From Hyphomicrobiales bacterium (lineage in GTDB: Bacteria; Pseudomonadota; Alphaproteobacteria; Rhizobiales; Kaistiaceae), in contig JAAEOR010000943.1 in the NCBI GenBank assembly GCA_024222895.1, positions 1-34,317 of the forward strand: 34,317 bases of DNA, read 5' to 3'. A model generated the notes under the pieces. It was not told the origin of the DNA and did not search any database. It saw only the letters and a list, made by a program, of their open reading frames with translations. A program made the position numbers and the translations under genes. Numbering within the stretch: position 1 is the first letter of the stretch; each line of letters starts with the position of its first letter. This document shows, piece after piece, positions 1-7,557 of the stretch.

Positions 1-529
1 CCGCCGACATCCTGAGGCCGAGTTGCGTCCGACCTGAACCTGAACGACGATCCCCTGGCGATCACCCGCATCCAGCGCAGCCGCGACAGCGACGAGATCA
101 GCTCCGCCGGGATCGCATCGGACAACGCCCGGTGGGGTCCTGGCTCCCCTAACAGCCGGAACGGAATCACCGCAATCGACGGCTTGCCCGAGGTTGGAAT
201 GGCGGCGGTTTCAGAGTCGGCGACTTCAGCGACCGCGACCGGCTGCGGCGGGGCCGCCGTTCGTACATCGGCGACACAGCGGAACGCGTGCCATCATTGT
301 CGACCACCCGGCGTGCTGCCTTGACACAGCTGGCCACGGCCGTATCGCTGACGACCCGGCCTTCCCAGACACGTTCAATGACCTCGTCCCTTGAGACCAG
401 CCGGTCGCTGTTCTCAACGATCAGTGTCAGCAGGGAGAAGACCCGCGGTTCGATCGGAACAGCCGAGCCGCCCTTGGTGAGTTCCGCCTTCCCCGGATCG
501 AGTTCGAAATCATTGAAGACAAGCTTCAT
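1..529 (-). pseudogene. CadC/OmpR-type winged-helix regulator with TolB-like second half, frameshifted and cut by the window edge
   Basis: Reading leftwards from the ATG at 529, the first ~80 residues are an OmpR/PhoB-type winged helix: MKLVFNDFELDPGK, then PRVFSLLTLIVENSDRLVSRD, then VWEGRVVSDTAVASCVKAARR. The frame then runs through DNDGTR into Arg/Ser/Pro-rich text and stops at 167. A neighbouring frame picks up FRCVADVRTAAPP directly after the same point, followed by KPSIAVIPFRLLG, LSDAIPAELISSLSRLRW and VIARGSSFRF. That is the classic second half of CadC/adenylate-cyclase-type regulators, and it stays open to the window edge. About ten residues of the wing hairpin normally expected between DNDGTR and FRC are absent, so the event is a small out-of-phase deletion near position 260 rather than a one-base slip. 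Such proteins regulate transcription and sense through the C-terminal part. It is probably non-functional. The 3' end is not visible. Confidence 0.72.
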
Positions 530-663
530 GAGCGAAGTGTAGCCAAAAAACGGCAAATCTCCAGGAAACCCACATGAATTCGCCAGATACACTTCAAGCG
601 CCCCAGGCGCCGGCGCCTTATCCATTGGCATCGAAATCACTCAGAGCACAATGGAGAGACAAC

Positions 664-1311
664 ATGAAAACCAGCGTTCTGATTCCGACCATCGGCGTCG
701 CCACCGCGCTTCTGGCGATCACATCACTCGGATCGGCCGCGGACGTGACAACGCAGACCGTCATGACCCACCCCTCACAGGGCGAGGTCACAGCGGTGAA
801 CGGCGCGGCCGCCCGGCTCACTGCCACAGACGAGGGGATGTTCGTCGGGCTCGATACCAAAGGATTGACCGCCGGCAATGTCCACACCCTGTGGCTGGTG
901 GTGATCAATGAGCCGACGGCCTGCGAGACGGAGAAATGTACATCCAGGGACGTGCTCAAGCGCTCTGACGAAGTGAGGTCGGATGTCGGCTACGCCGGAG
1001 GAATCATCGTCGGCGAAGACGGCACAGGGTCCTTTGCCTGGTATCAGCAAGCCGGAGAGCTAGACGGTCCGTGGTTCGGCTACGGCCTGAACGATCCGAC
1101 GAGCGCTGAAGTGCACCTGGTCATCAACGATCACGGCCCCGCGATCGAAGGGCGCGTCGCCGACATGCTCTCAACCTATCGGGATGGCTGCATGGACGAA
1201 AGCATCCCCGGGCCGATGCCCGCCACCGCCCGTGCCCAGGGCGAACCCGGCCCGAACCAGTGCAGGCTGGTGCAATTCACCGTTTTCAAGAACCAGGCCA
1301 AAGGCTCCTGA
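664..1311 (+). CDS. Secreted protein of unknown function
   Basis: The start at 664 is chosen because GGAGAG lies just upstream and the protein then opens with a clean Sec signal peptide: MKTSVL, a hydrophobic stretch, and cleavage after GSA near residue 25. An upstream in-frame ATG at 574 would add 30 residues without signal character. The mature part (~190 residues) has Gly/Asp-rich beta-type segments: LTAGNVHTLWLVVINEPTAC, GSFAWYQ and AEVHLVINDHGPAIEG. It has paired cysteines (C..EKC, then GC and QC near the end) that may form disulfides in the periplasm. I recall the pattern TLW.V..N.P..C followed by EVHLV...HGP from families of exported proteins without assigned function, but no activity can be inferred. 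It diverges from the broken regulator at 1-529 and ends before a strong hairpin. Confidence 0.8.
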   Translation: MKTSVLIPTIGVATALLAITSLGSAADVTTQTVMTHPSQGEVTAVNGAAARLTATDEGMFVGLDTKGLTAGNVHTLWLVVINEPTACETEKCTSRDVLKRSDEVRSDVGYAGGIIVGEDGTGSFAWYQQAGELDGPWFGYGLNDPTSAEVHLVINDHGPAIEGRVADMLSTYRDGCMDESIPGPMPATARAQGEPGPNQCRLVQFTVFKNQAKGS

Positions 1312-1322
1312 TCACAACGATT

Positions 1323-1363
1323 GAAACGGCCGGCACGCTGACACTCGGCGGGCCGGCCGTTTC
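1323..1363 (+). terminator. Hairpin terminator after the secreted protein gene
   Basis: GAAACGGCCGGC at 1323-1334 is the exact reverse complement of GCCGGCCGTTTC at 1352-1363, giving a perfect 12-bp stem with a 17-nt loop. It starts 11 nt after the stop codon at 1311. The right arm ends in a short TTT run, so it is a plausible intrinsic terminator with a weak U-tract. Confidence 0.7.
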
Positions 1364-1581
1364 TGCATGTCGGCACCGAATTGCTGGCCAGCTATCCGTC
1401 GGAAAAGATCGCGAAAGCGATGGTTTGCGTGCTTCGAAGCTCTGCCTTCGTAGCGTGACGGTGGCCGACCGCGGCTACTCGGCCGAGATCGCTCGGCAAT
1501 ATGATGACTATCTCACCCGCCGCCGCTCATATCCGACGGGAACAGCGCTGGCCGGACAGCCCGTTCTGGTGCCGCCGGCGG

Positions 1582-1606
1582 CAGTCGCCAGACAAGACGG
1601 CGACTG
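1582..1606 (-). terminator. Inverted repeat directly after the gltS-like stop codon
   Basis: CAGTCGCC (1582-1589) and GGCGACTG (1599-1606) form a perfect 8-bp stem with a 9-nt loop, immediately 3' of the TAA at 1607-1609 on the minus strand. There is no T-run after it, so it may be a transcript 3'-end stabiliser rather than a full intrinsic terminator. The rest of 1364-1606 shows no convincing gene. Confidence 0.45.
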
Positions 1607-2824
1607 TTACAGACCGACGAAGAACTGGATGATGAGCGCGTTGGCGAGGTCGACAAAGAAGGCCGACACCAGCGGCAGCATGATGAACGCCAGCGGCGCC
1701 GGCCCGTAGCGTTTCGTCACCGACGACATGTTGGCGATCGCCGTCGGGGTGGCACCGAGCGCGAAACCGGCGAAGCCGGCACTCAGCACCGCGGCCGTGT
1801 AGTCCGACTTCATCACCCGGAACACGACGACGATGATGAACACAGTTGCGGCGACCACCTGCAGCGCCAGAACCACCAACAGCGGACCCGCCAGATCGGC
1901 CAGCGTCCACAATTGCAGGCTCATCAGCGACATTGCCAGAAAGACGGACAGCGAATAGTCGGAAATCAGCGCTAGCGATCTGGTCCGGGCCGGCCAGGGG
2001 AGCCGCGGTAGCACGAGCGGTATGATGTTGGACATCAGGATGCCGACGATCAGGCACGAGACAAACAGGGGAAGCTTCAGGCCGGTCTCGGTGATCGCCA
2101 GGTCGAGAAAGTAGCCGCCAATGACTGCGACATTGATTGCCAGCAACGAGCGCATCAGATTGACGTGGTTGATTTCCCTGTCGATACCGGCCTCCTCATA
2201 GGGCAAGCCGACGATCGCAGCATCTGTCTCCGCCGACTCGAGCTTGTGCCGCTGGATCAGGAAGTGGGCGATGGGGCCACCGATCAGCGCAGCGCAAACC
2301 AGACCCAGCGTCGCCGCTGCCAGCCCGATCTCGGCGCCGGTGTCCAGTCCGGTCGCCGCTTCTACCGTCGGGCCCCATGCGATCGCTGTGCCATGCCCCC
2401 CGATGAGCGACGCCGATCCGAGCAGCACGCTGAACGCCGACGGCAGATCGAAGAGTGCGGTACCCAGCAACCCGACCACGTTCTGCAGGATGATGAACGT
2501 AACGGTGAGTGCCAGCAGCATGATTAGCATCCGGCCGCCGGCAATCAGGTCGGCAAACCGGGCATTCAACCCAATCGTCGAGAAGAAGACGACCAGCAGC
2601 CAGTCCCGGACTCCGAGCGCGAAGGCAATCTCGGTATCGAACCAGGCAAACACAGCCCAGGTCAACAACGCCACGGCGAGCCCGCCGGACACCGGTTCGG
2701 GGATATTGTAGTTGCGCAAAAAGGAAACGTTGCGGGTCAGCGACGCACCGAGAAAATAAACGATCATGCCGATCGTGACGGCAAGAAAGTCGGGGATCTC
2801 GATGACGTTGGTTACATCGTCCAC
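1607..2824 (-). CDS. gltS: Sodium/glutamate symporter, ESS family
   Basis: Integral inner-membrane carrier of the GltS (ESS) family, which imports glutamate with Na+. About ten hydrophobic segments arranged as two related halves are visible. Family-typical stretches are NIPEPVSGGL, FFSTIGLNA, LLGSASLIGGHGTAIAWGP and GFALGATPTAIANM; the two Gly-rich stretches correspond to the re-entrant loops of the family. Start choice: GTG at 2824 is preceded by AGAAGG (spacing 12) and gives 405 residues, close to the ~400 usual for GltS. A TTG at 2863 would add 13 residues of no family character. The gene stands alone on the minus strand with no obvious operon partner. Confidence 0.9.
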   Translation of the reverse strand: MDDVTNVIEIPDFLAVTIGMIVYFLGASLTRNVSFLRNYNIPEPVSGGLAVALLTWAVFAWFDTEIAFALGVRDWLLVVFFSTIGLNARFADLIAGGRMLIMLLALTVTFIILQNVVGLLGTALFDLPSAFSVLLGSASLIGGHGTAIAWGPTVEAATGLDTGAEIGLAAATLGLVCAALIGGPIAHFLIQRHKLESAETDAAIVGLPYEEAGIDREINHVNLMRSLLAINVAVIGGYFLDLAITETGLKLPLFVSCLIVGILMSNIIPLVLPRLPWPARTRSLALISDYSLSVFLAMSLMSLQLWTLADLAGPLLVVLALQVVAATVFIIVVVFRVMKSDYTAAVLSAGFAGFALGATPTAIANMSSVTKRYGPAPLAFIMLPLVSAFFVDLANALIIQFFVGL

Positions 2825-3232
2825 GGCTGACTGAATCCTTCTGGCACCCGGCTGATGCAGCAATAGCAGACTCGGTCGGCCAGGACAGGCAAAACGGCGA
2901 CGGGATTGCTAAAACGCGCTTGTTAGTGGGAGGAGCTTCATGAGCCCGAGAGTCTGGGCGAAGCCAAACCGTGCCGAGCAGCCGCAAGTCAGGACGGAGA
3001 AGAGGCACTCATCATGCGGGCGTTGCTCAAGGCACCGAAGCTGGCTCGCATCAGGTATACCGTCATCCTCTGATGTCGAGGTGGAAACCAAGCCTCGAAA
3101 GATGCATCCCCGGCTGGTCGCGCATCACACTGCGTCGGATTCGCTCCGCTCGGGATGACGGCGACCGTTTACCTGATGACACCCGGTTGCCCGGCTCACC
3201 CGTGGCCTATCCGACGGCCCGACTCAATGCCT
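2825..3232. other. Intergenic region between gltS and the EboE-like gene
   Basis: About 400 bases without a supportable gene. The only structure I note is around 3133-3160: read on the minus strand it is CGTCATCCCGAGCGGAGCG followed by AATCCGACG. It resembles short interspersed intergenic repeats that begin TCATCCCGAGCG in many bacteria and is bounded by CGTC/GACG. No other copy occurs in this window. Confidence 0.4.
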
Positions 3233-4444
3233 TCAGGTCGCCTTCGATCCGGTCAGGCCCGTACGAACCCATTCGAGTTCGCGCACGACATAGTCGACGA
3301 TGTCGCCGGTCTTGAACTCTTCTGGGAGGACGTCCCAGGTGTAGGTTTCAATCTCGACCTGGTCGGACACCGGATTGGCCTTGTGGTAGCGAAGCGCAGC
3401 CTCGATGTCCGGCCGTGTCGTCTTGAACACGCCGACGTCCTCCAGGAAAACAGGCACGTGGAAGTGGGTGCGCCACTCCCGACCGTCGTCTTCGCCTCCA
3501 TAGGCTGCCAGCGCGTTGGGGATATCCAGGTAGTGCGTCAGCGCACCGTTCAATTTCTCGATCGTCTGGTGAAAATAGACCGGATCGTCGAAGGCCTTCA
3601 GCGCCGCCGCCTTCTCGGGGTCGACGTCGGGAATGCGCAGCGCCGAAGCGATCTGGAACTTCAGGATCGGGATACCAGCCTTGCCAAGATCGTTCATCGA
3701 CTGGGCCACGTCTTCGAATTCGACCGCCTGATGACACACGTCATAGACCGTACCGAACTGCCGACGGAGGGTTCGTTCGGCCTCTACGACGGAAAGTCCA
3801 GTCTTCGCCGCAAGGTCTTTCACCGCCGCCGGCGCGTAGAGATGGTTGGTGAAGTAGTCGATGGTTTCGGTTGTCAGCTCAAGGAAGCAGGCCGGCTCCG
3901 GCTCAATCGCCAGGGTCACCGTTCGACCGGTTCGGCGTTCCAGCCCGACCAGATGGGCAACCACGCGGATGACCTGGTTGGTATAGGCCTGAACAACATC
4001 CGGCCCGGTGACGCGCGGCTTGAAACCCAGCGGCGGCGTCTGAATCGACGGCGCCACACCGGGCGGCGCGACCTCGGCAAGGATGTCGGCCACCTTCATG
4101 GTGTATTCGGCTCGCTCGTCGGTTCGCCAATCCGGTTCGTAGACCTGCGCCTTTACCGGCTCTCCCTTGAACGGCCCGTAGGGGAATGCGTTGGCGGTGT
4201 AGACGTACATGTCTCGGTCATCGAAGAAGGCCTTGAGCTTGGCGCGCTCGGCTGGGCCGGCAGTCAGTTCCTCGACCGTCCGGTTCGCAAGCCGGAGCGA
4301 CACGGCAAACGGCTTGTCAGGAGAGACCCGCTCCTTTACGGCCGGCAGGTAGCGGGTGATGCTGTCCCACAGCTGCGTCCAGTTGTCGGCCGGATGGACC
4401 AGCGTCGAATAGGAAAGATGGCCAAGCCCGGCGCCCAGATCCAT
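3233..4444 (-). CDS. EboE-like TIM-barrel protein (sugar-isomerase fold, metabolite-traffic family)
   Basis: The opening LGHLSYSTLVHPADNW, the following RYLPAVKERVSPDKPFAVSLRL, then VYTANAFPYGPFKG, VYEPDWR and LAIEPEPACFLE match my recollection of the EboE family. These are xylose-isomerase-like TIM barrels first named from eustigmatophyte and cyanobacterial ebo operons. His, Glu and Asp residues in IEPEP, YDVCHQAVEFED and HFHVPVF are candidates for metal or substrate ligands. The start at 4444 has AGGAG eight bases upstream and gives 403 residues; longer forms upstream read as low-complexity Arg/Ser. No other ebo genes (UbiA prenyltransferase, EboA-D) are near. It lies downstream of the GntR gene and within a sugar locus, so a role in sugar-derivative isomerisation or epimerisation is inferred. 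The reaction is unknown. Confidence 0.72.
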   Translation of the reverse strand: MDLGAGLGHLSYSTLVHPADNWTQLWDSITRYLPAVKERVSPDKPFAVSLRLANRTVEELTAGPAERAKLKAFFDDRDMYVYTANAFPYGPFKGEPVKAQVYEPDWRTDERAEYTMKVADILAEVAPPGVAPSIQTPPLGFKPRVTGPDVVQAYTNQVIRVVAHLVGLERRTGRTVTLAIEPEPACFLELTTETIDYFTNHLYAPAAVKDLAAKTGLSVVEAERTLRRQFGTVYDVCHQAVEFEDVAQSMNDLGKAGIPILKFQIASALRIPDVDPEKAAALKAFDDPVYFHQTIEKLNGALTHYLDIPNALAAYGGEDDGREWRTHFHVPVFLEDVGVFKTTRPDIEAALRYHKANPVSDQVEIETYTWDVLPEEFKTGDIVDYVVRELEWVRTGLTGSKAT

Positions 4445-4525
4445 TTGGTTGCTCCTGTTTTTTCCTCCGGTCGACAGCGACCGTGAACACGATCGCCGCA
4501 TTCGAGCGAAGGCGCCTCCCACCTT

Positions 4526-4567
4526 TGCTTTCCAAAAAAACCGATAGCTGTCAAGAAATTCCAAATA
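4526..4567 (-). promoter_or_regulatory. Candidate promoter and operator of the EboE-like gene
   Basis: On the minus strand, TTGACA (4554-4549) is a perfect -35 hexamer. A weak -10 (AAAGCA, 4531-4526) follows at 17-bp spacing. TTTGGAA occurs on both sides of the -35 (plus-strand TTCCAAA at 4559-4565 and 4530-4536). The same heptamer occurs beside the TTGACT of the divergent SDR promoter, suggesting one regulator, possibly the GntR protein encoded just upstream. Confidence 0.4.
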
Positions 4568-4575
4568 CAGGAGGA

Positions 4576-5265
4576 TCAAGCGTCGATCTCAGCCGTAGCG
4601 TCACTGAAGCGGCTTTGAAGAATGGTGTCGACCGTTGTCTGGTAGTGAGCCGACAGGAGGGACTGGACCCGCTCGGCATCACCGGCGAGGTAGGCCTCCA
4701 GGATCTCGCGATGTTCCTCCTTCTCCTTCCGCTCCGGATAGACAGCCGCAGCGAGCAGCCGGTAGCGTTCGGCGAGGTCAAAGAGCTGCTCGCAATACTG
4801 GACGATCCATTTAAGCTTGCAGCCTCGGAAGAGGGCCATGTGGAACTGCCGGTGTCGTGTTTCCCACTCAGGATTCCGGAGGCGTGTTTCATCTGAAAGA
4901 TAGCGATGCTGCTTGCCGAGTCGGTGAAAGGCAAGGACGAGGTGTTCTTCGGACTCCACATCGTCGAGGGCGATCGCCTCGCGCACTGCAAGCCCCTCGA
5001 TAAGGACCCGCGTTCGGACAAGCTCAAGGAGTTCGTCCCGGCTTATGTCGGCGACGCGGAACCCCCTCTGCTCTTCGCGCACGACCCAACCGTCAGCATG
5101 AAGCCGGCTCAGCGCCTCACGAATCGGGCTGATGCCGGCGTCGTAACGGTCGCGGAGGAAATCGAATTGCAGCTTCTCGCCTGGACGGCAACGCCCCTCG
5201 ATGATGTCCAGGCGGATTGCCTCGTAAACGGAACTGGCCAAGGTTAGCCCGGAGGTCTTTTTCAT
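4576..5265 (-). CDS. GntR-family transcriptional regulator, FCD (FadR) subfamily
   Basis: The N-terminal winged helix spans roughly residues 8-75. The recognition-helix region GISPIREALSRL and the wing EEQRGFRVADIS are typical; the RGFRV ending resembles CsiR-like members. The C-terminal ~150 residues are an all-helical FCD ligand-binding domain containing TRHRQFHMAL and later HREILEAYLAGD and SAHYQTTV, which supply His residues for the usual metal site. Start: ATG at 5265 gives 229 residues, the normal size. A GTG at 5310 would add 15 unconserved residues. It is divergent from the SDR-ABC operon and upstream of the EboE-like gene, so it probably represses or activates both in response to a pathway intermediate. 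Confidence 0.9.
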   Translation of the reverse strand: MKKTSGLTLASSVYEAIRLDIIEGRCRPGEKLQFDFLRDRYDAGISPIREALSRLHADGWVVREEQRGFRVADISRDELLELVRTRVLIEGLAVREAIALDDVESEEHLVLAFHRLGKQHRYLSDETRLRNPEWETRHRQFHMALFRGCKLKWIVQYCEQLFDLAERYRLLAAAVYPERKEKEEHREILEAYLAGDAERVQSLLSAHYQTTVDTILQSRFSDATAEIDA

Positions 5266-5365
5266 CGCGATGTCGATCCCTTGTCGTCGATACGTCCGCG
5301 ACTGCGTCACCCGCGCGGGGAAGCTCTATAGCAGATTCATATCATCAGACTCATATCGTATCAGA

Positions 5366-5414
5366 ATATCCAAACTCTGTTGACTTTGTCATAAGTTTGG
5401 AAAAAGATGCTAAA
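5366..5414 (+). promoter_or_regulatory. Promoter with nested dyads in front of the SDR-ABC operon
   Basis: TTGACT (5380-5385) is a good -35; AAAGAT (5403-5408) is a weak -10 at 17-bp spacing. TCCAAACT (5369-5376) is the exact reverse complement of AGTTTGGA (5394-5401). Nested inside is the small palindrome TGAC-TTT-GTCA (5381-5391). The region 5330-5420 is markedly A/T-rich against its surroundings. The dyads overlap the -35, which suits an operator, most simply for the divergent GntR protein. Confidence 0.5.
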
Positions 5415-5467
5415 TCGATTGTTTCGGCGAATGACTAAACGCTGACGCGAAAATCGGGAAACCGCAC

Positions 5468-6235
5468 ATGGCGAGATTGCAGGACAAGGTGGCGATCATC
5501 ACCGGTGGCGGCACTGGCATCGGCGAAGCGACGTGTCAGAGGTTTGCGGAAGAAGGTGCCAGGGTGGCGGTTTTTGACGTCAACGCCGAGGCGGGATCGG
5601 ACACCGTCGCTACCCTTTCCGAAAAGGGAGCCGAAGCTCAATTCATCGAAGCCGACATTGCGGCCGAAACCGAGGTTGCCGACGGTATCGCCAAGGTTCT
5701 CGACAGATGGGGAAAAGTCGACGTTCTCGTCAACAATGCGGCCATCCCCGGTGTGAACAAGTACACCCACGAAGTCAGTGTGGAGGAATGGGACAAGGTC
5801 TTCTCGATCAACGCCCGCGGCGTCTTCCTGTGCTCAAAGCATGTCCTACCGAGCATGATGGAGGCACGCAGCGGCTCGATCGTCAATTTCTCGTCGATCT
5901 ACGGTCTGATCGGAAACGAGGATTTGCCGCCCTATCACGCGACCAAGGGCGCCGTTCTGATGATGACCAAGACCGACGCCATTTGCTACGCGCCCTATGG
6001 CATCCGTGTGAACGCGGTCCATCCCGGTTCGACAAAGACCCCGCTGTTCATGAAGGCAGGAGAGACCTATCCCGGCGGTCTCCAGCATTATCTCGATATG
6101 ATGAAGGAGAAGCATCCGCTGACATTGGGTGAACCTGTCGATGTAGCGAACTGCGTCCTCTTTCTCGCCTCCGACGAAGCGCGCTTTGTGACCGGCGCAA
6201 GTCTTGTCTGCGATGGGGGATACACAGCGCAATAG
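5468..6235 (+). CDS. SDR-family NAD(P)-dependent oxidoreductase
   Basis: Classical short-chain dehydrogenase/reductase of 255 residues. Visible motifs are the cofactor loop TGGGTGIG (12-19), NNAA (89-92), Asn115, the catalytic Ser in NFSS (about 142) and YHATK (Tyr156/Lys160), with HPGSTKTP after the active site. Asp37 at the end of the second strand (VAVFDVN) favours NAD(H) over NADP(H). The C-terminus CDGGYTAQ is typical. It is the first gene of the operon and is followed 68 bases later by a sugar-binding protein. It therefore probably oxidises or reduces the imported sugar, polyol or a derivative; the substrate cannot be read from sequence. Confidence 0.93.
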   Translation: MARLQDKVAIITGGGTGIGEATCQRFAEEGARVAVFDVNAEAGSDTVATLSEKGAEAQFIEADIAAETEVADGIAKVLDRWGKVDVLVNNAAIPGVNKYTHEVSVEEWDKVFSINARGVFLCSKHVLPSMMEARSGSIVNFSSIYGLIGNEDLPPYHATKGAVLMMTKTDAICYAPYGIRVNAVHPGSTKTPLFMKAGETYPGGLQHYLDMMKEKHPLTLGEPVDVANCVLFLASDEARFVTGASLVCDGGYTAQ

Positions 6236-6303
6236 GCGGCGCGTCCATGCGGTTTGGGCCGCCAGGATGGGCGTTGCCTGAACGCCCGAACAAAGGGAGG
6301 AAC

Positions 6304-7455
6304 ATGATGACTAGAAAACTGTTGCCAACGGTGATGTCGCTGCTGATTGCCGGCGGGCTGATTTGCGCCACTCAGGCGGTCGCCCAGGACCTTGACGGCT
6401 ATAGCGGGGCACCACGCACTGAGATCTGGTCCCCCGTGCCTTTGGCATACACCGATACAGAGCAATACAAGAAGGATCCGCCCTACATCATCGGCTTCTC
6501 CAACGCGTCGGTCGACAACACGTGGCGCCTCGCCCAGCTTCACGCCATCCAGGCGGCCGCGGCGCGGCACAGCGACGTCATCGAGAAGCTCATCATCACC
6601 GATGCCAACAACAACCCGTCGAAGCAGGTGTCCGACATCGAGGACCTGCTCCAGCGCGGTGTCGACATTCTTCTGGTCAGTGCCTCGAAATCCGATGCGC
6701 TCGATCCGGTCGTCTCCCGCGCCATGCGCAACGGCGTGCCGGTAATCATGGTCGACCGCCGCATAACATCGGACAACTTTGTCAGTTTCGTCACGGCCTC
6801 GGACGAAGTCACCGGTCGCATTTTCGCGCAGTGGCTGGTCGAGAAGCTCGACGGCAACGGCAACATCATCATGCTGCCCGGTCAGGCCGGCGCCAGCCCT
6901 GCCGAGCTGCGCATTGCGGCTGCCAAGTCGATTTTCGCGCAGTACCCGGACATCAACATCCTCGACCTGCAGTACACGGACTGGAACCCGGCCAAGGCAA
7001 AATCGATCGTCTCGGCCATGATCCAGAAATACGGTGACGATATCGACGGCATCTGGAACGATTCCGGCGTTCAGGGCGGTGGCTCGATCGAGGCCTTCGT
7101 TGCCGCCGGCTATGAGCCCGGCACCATCCCGCCCGCGACCTGCGCCGACCTCAATGGTTGCCTCAGGATCGCCGTCGAGAACGACGTGCCCGTCCTCAAC
7201 TTCGACTATCCTCCGGCCATGGGCGGTGCTGCCGTCGATTTGGCCCTGCAGGTGCTGGCCGGAGCAGCCGTTCCAAGGCTCTATTTCGTCAACTCCGATG
7301 TCGTTGTCTCCAAGGGGCACGAGACGGCATCGGTCCGCGCCGACCGTTGGGTCGAAGATTATGTGCGCATGGACAAGCCCACGGATCTCATTCTCTCGTC
7401 GGGTCTCGGCCCGGACTACGATCCAAAGACCTTCTCGGTCGACTATCCACAGTGA
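6304..7455 (+). CDS. Periplasmic sugar-binding protein of an RbsB-type ABC importer
   Basis: The signal peptide starts MMTRKLLPTVMSLLIAGGL and should be cleaved after AVA (around residue 27). The mature part has the type I periplasmic-binding fold of the ribose/galactose family: PYIIGFSNASVDNTW, then DANNNPSKQVSDIEDLLQRG, VDILLVSASKSDAL, GVPVIMVDRR and NGNIIMLPGQAG. GGGAGG ends at 6300, so ATG 6307 (spacing 6) is as likely as ATG 6304 (spacing 3); the two differ by one Met. It precedes the matching ATPase and two permeases. Its ligand is probably a monosaccharide, polyol or sugar acid. A hairpin directly after the gene suggests its mRNA segment is stabilised so that it is made in excess of the membrane parts. 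Confidence 0.92.
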   Translation: MMTRKLLPTVMSLLIAGGLICATQAVAQDLDGYSGAPRTEIWSPVPLAYTDTEQYKKDPPYIIGFSNASVDNTWRLAQLHAIQAAAARHSDVIEKLIITDANNNPSKQVSDIEDLLQRGVDILLVSASKSDALDPVVSRAMRNGVPVIMVDRRITSDNFVSFVTASDEVTGRIFAQWLVEKLDGNGNIIMLPGQAGASPAELRIAAAKSIFAQYPDINILDLQYTDWNPAKAKSIVSAMIQKYGDDIDGIWNDSGVQGGGSIEAFVAAGYEPGTIPPATCADLNGCLRIAVENDVPVLNFDYPPAMGGAAVDLALQVLAGAAVPRLYFVNSDVVVSKGHETASVRADRWVEDYVRMDKPTDLILSSGLGPDYDPKTFSVDYPQ

Positions 7456-7465
7456 TCGACTAGAC

Positions 7466-7507
7466 GTCGCCGGGAGCCCTGGACTCTCTCCCTCGGGCCC
7501 CGGCGAC
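7466..7507 (+). promoter_or_regulatory. Intercistronic hairpin between binding-protein and ATPase genes
   Basis: GTCGCCGGG (7466-7474) is the exact reverse complement of CCCGGCGAC (7499-7507). Inside, GCCC (7476-7479) can continue the stem with GGGC (7495-7498) across a one-base bulge. There is no U-tract. Such hairpins after binding-protein genes protect the upstream message from 3' decay or attenuate downstream expression. Confidence 0.6.
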
Positions 7508-7557
7508 ACACCTTGCGCGACGCGTGTATCGGCACGGCGGATGATGGCTTGGCTCGG

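Noticed and set aside
240-300. Programmed frameshift in the CadC-like gene
   Set aside because: About ten residues expected at the joint are missing and no slippery run is visible, so a deletion explains it better.
1260-1709. A 149-codon plus-strand frame after the secreted protein
   Set aside because: It crosses a strong terminator and overlaps the 3' end of gltS; no family resemblance.
3155-4486. A 443-codon plus-strand frame
   Set aside because: Antisense to the EboE-like gene, no recognisable domain, no ribosome site.
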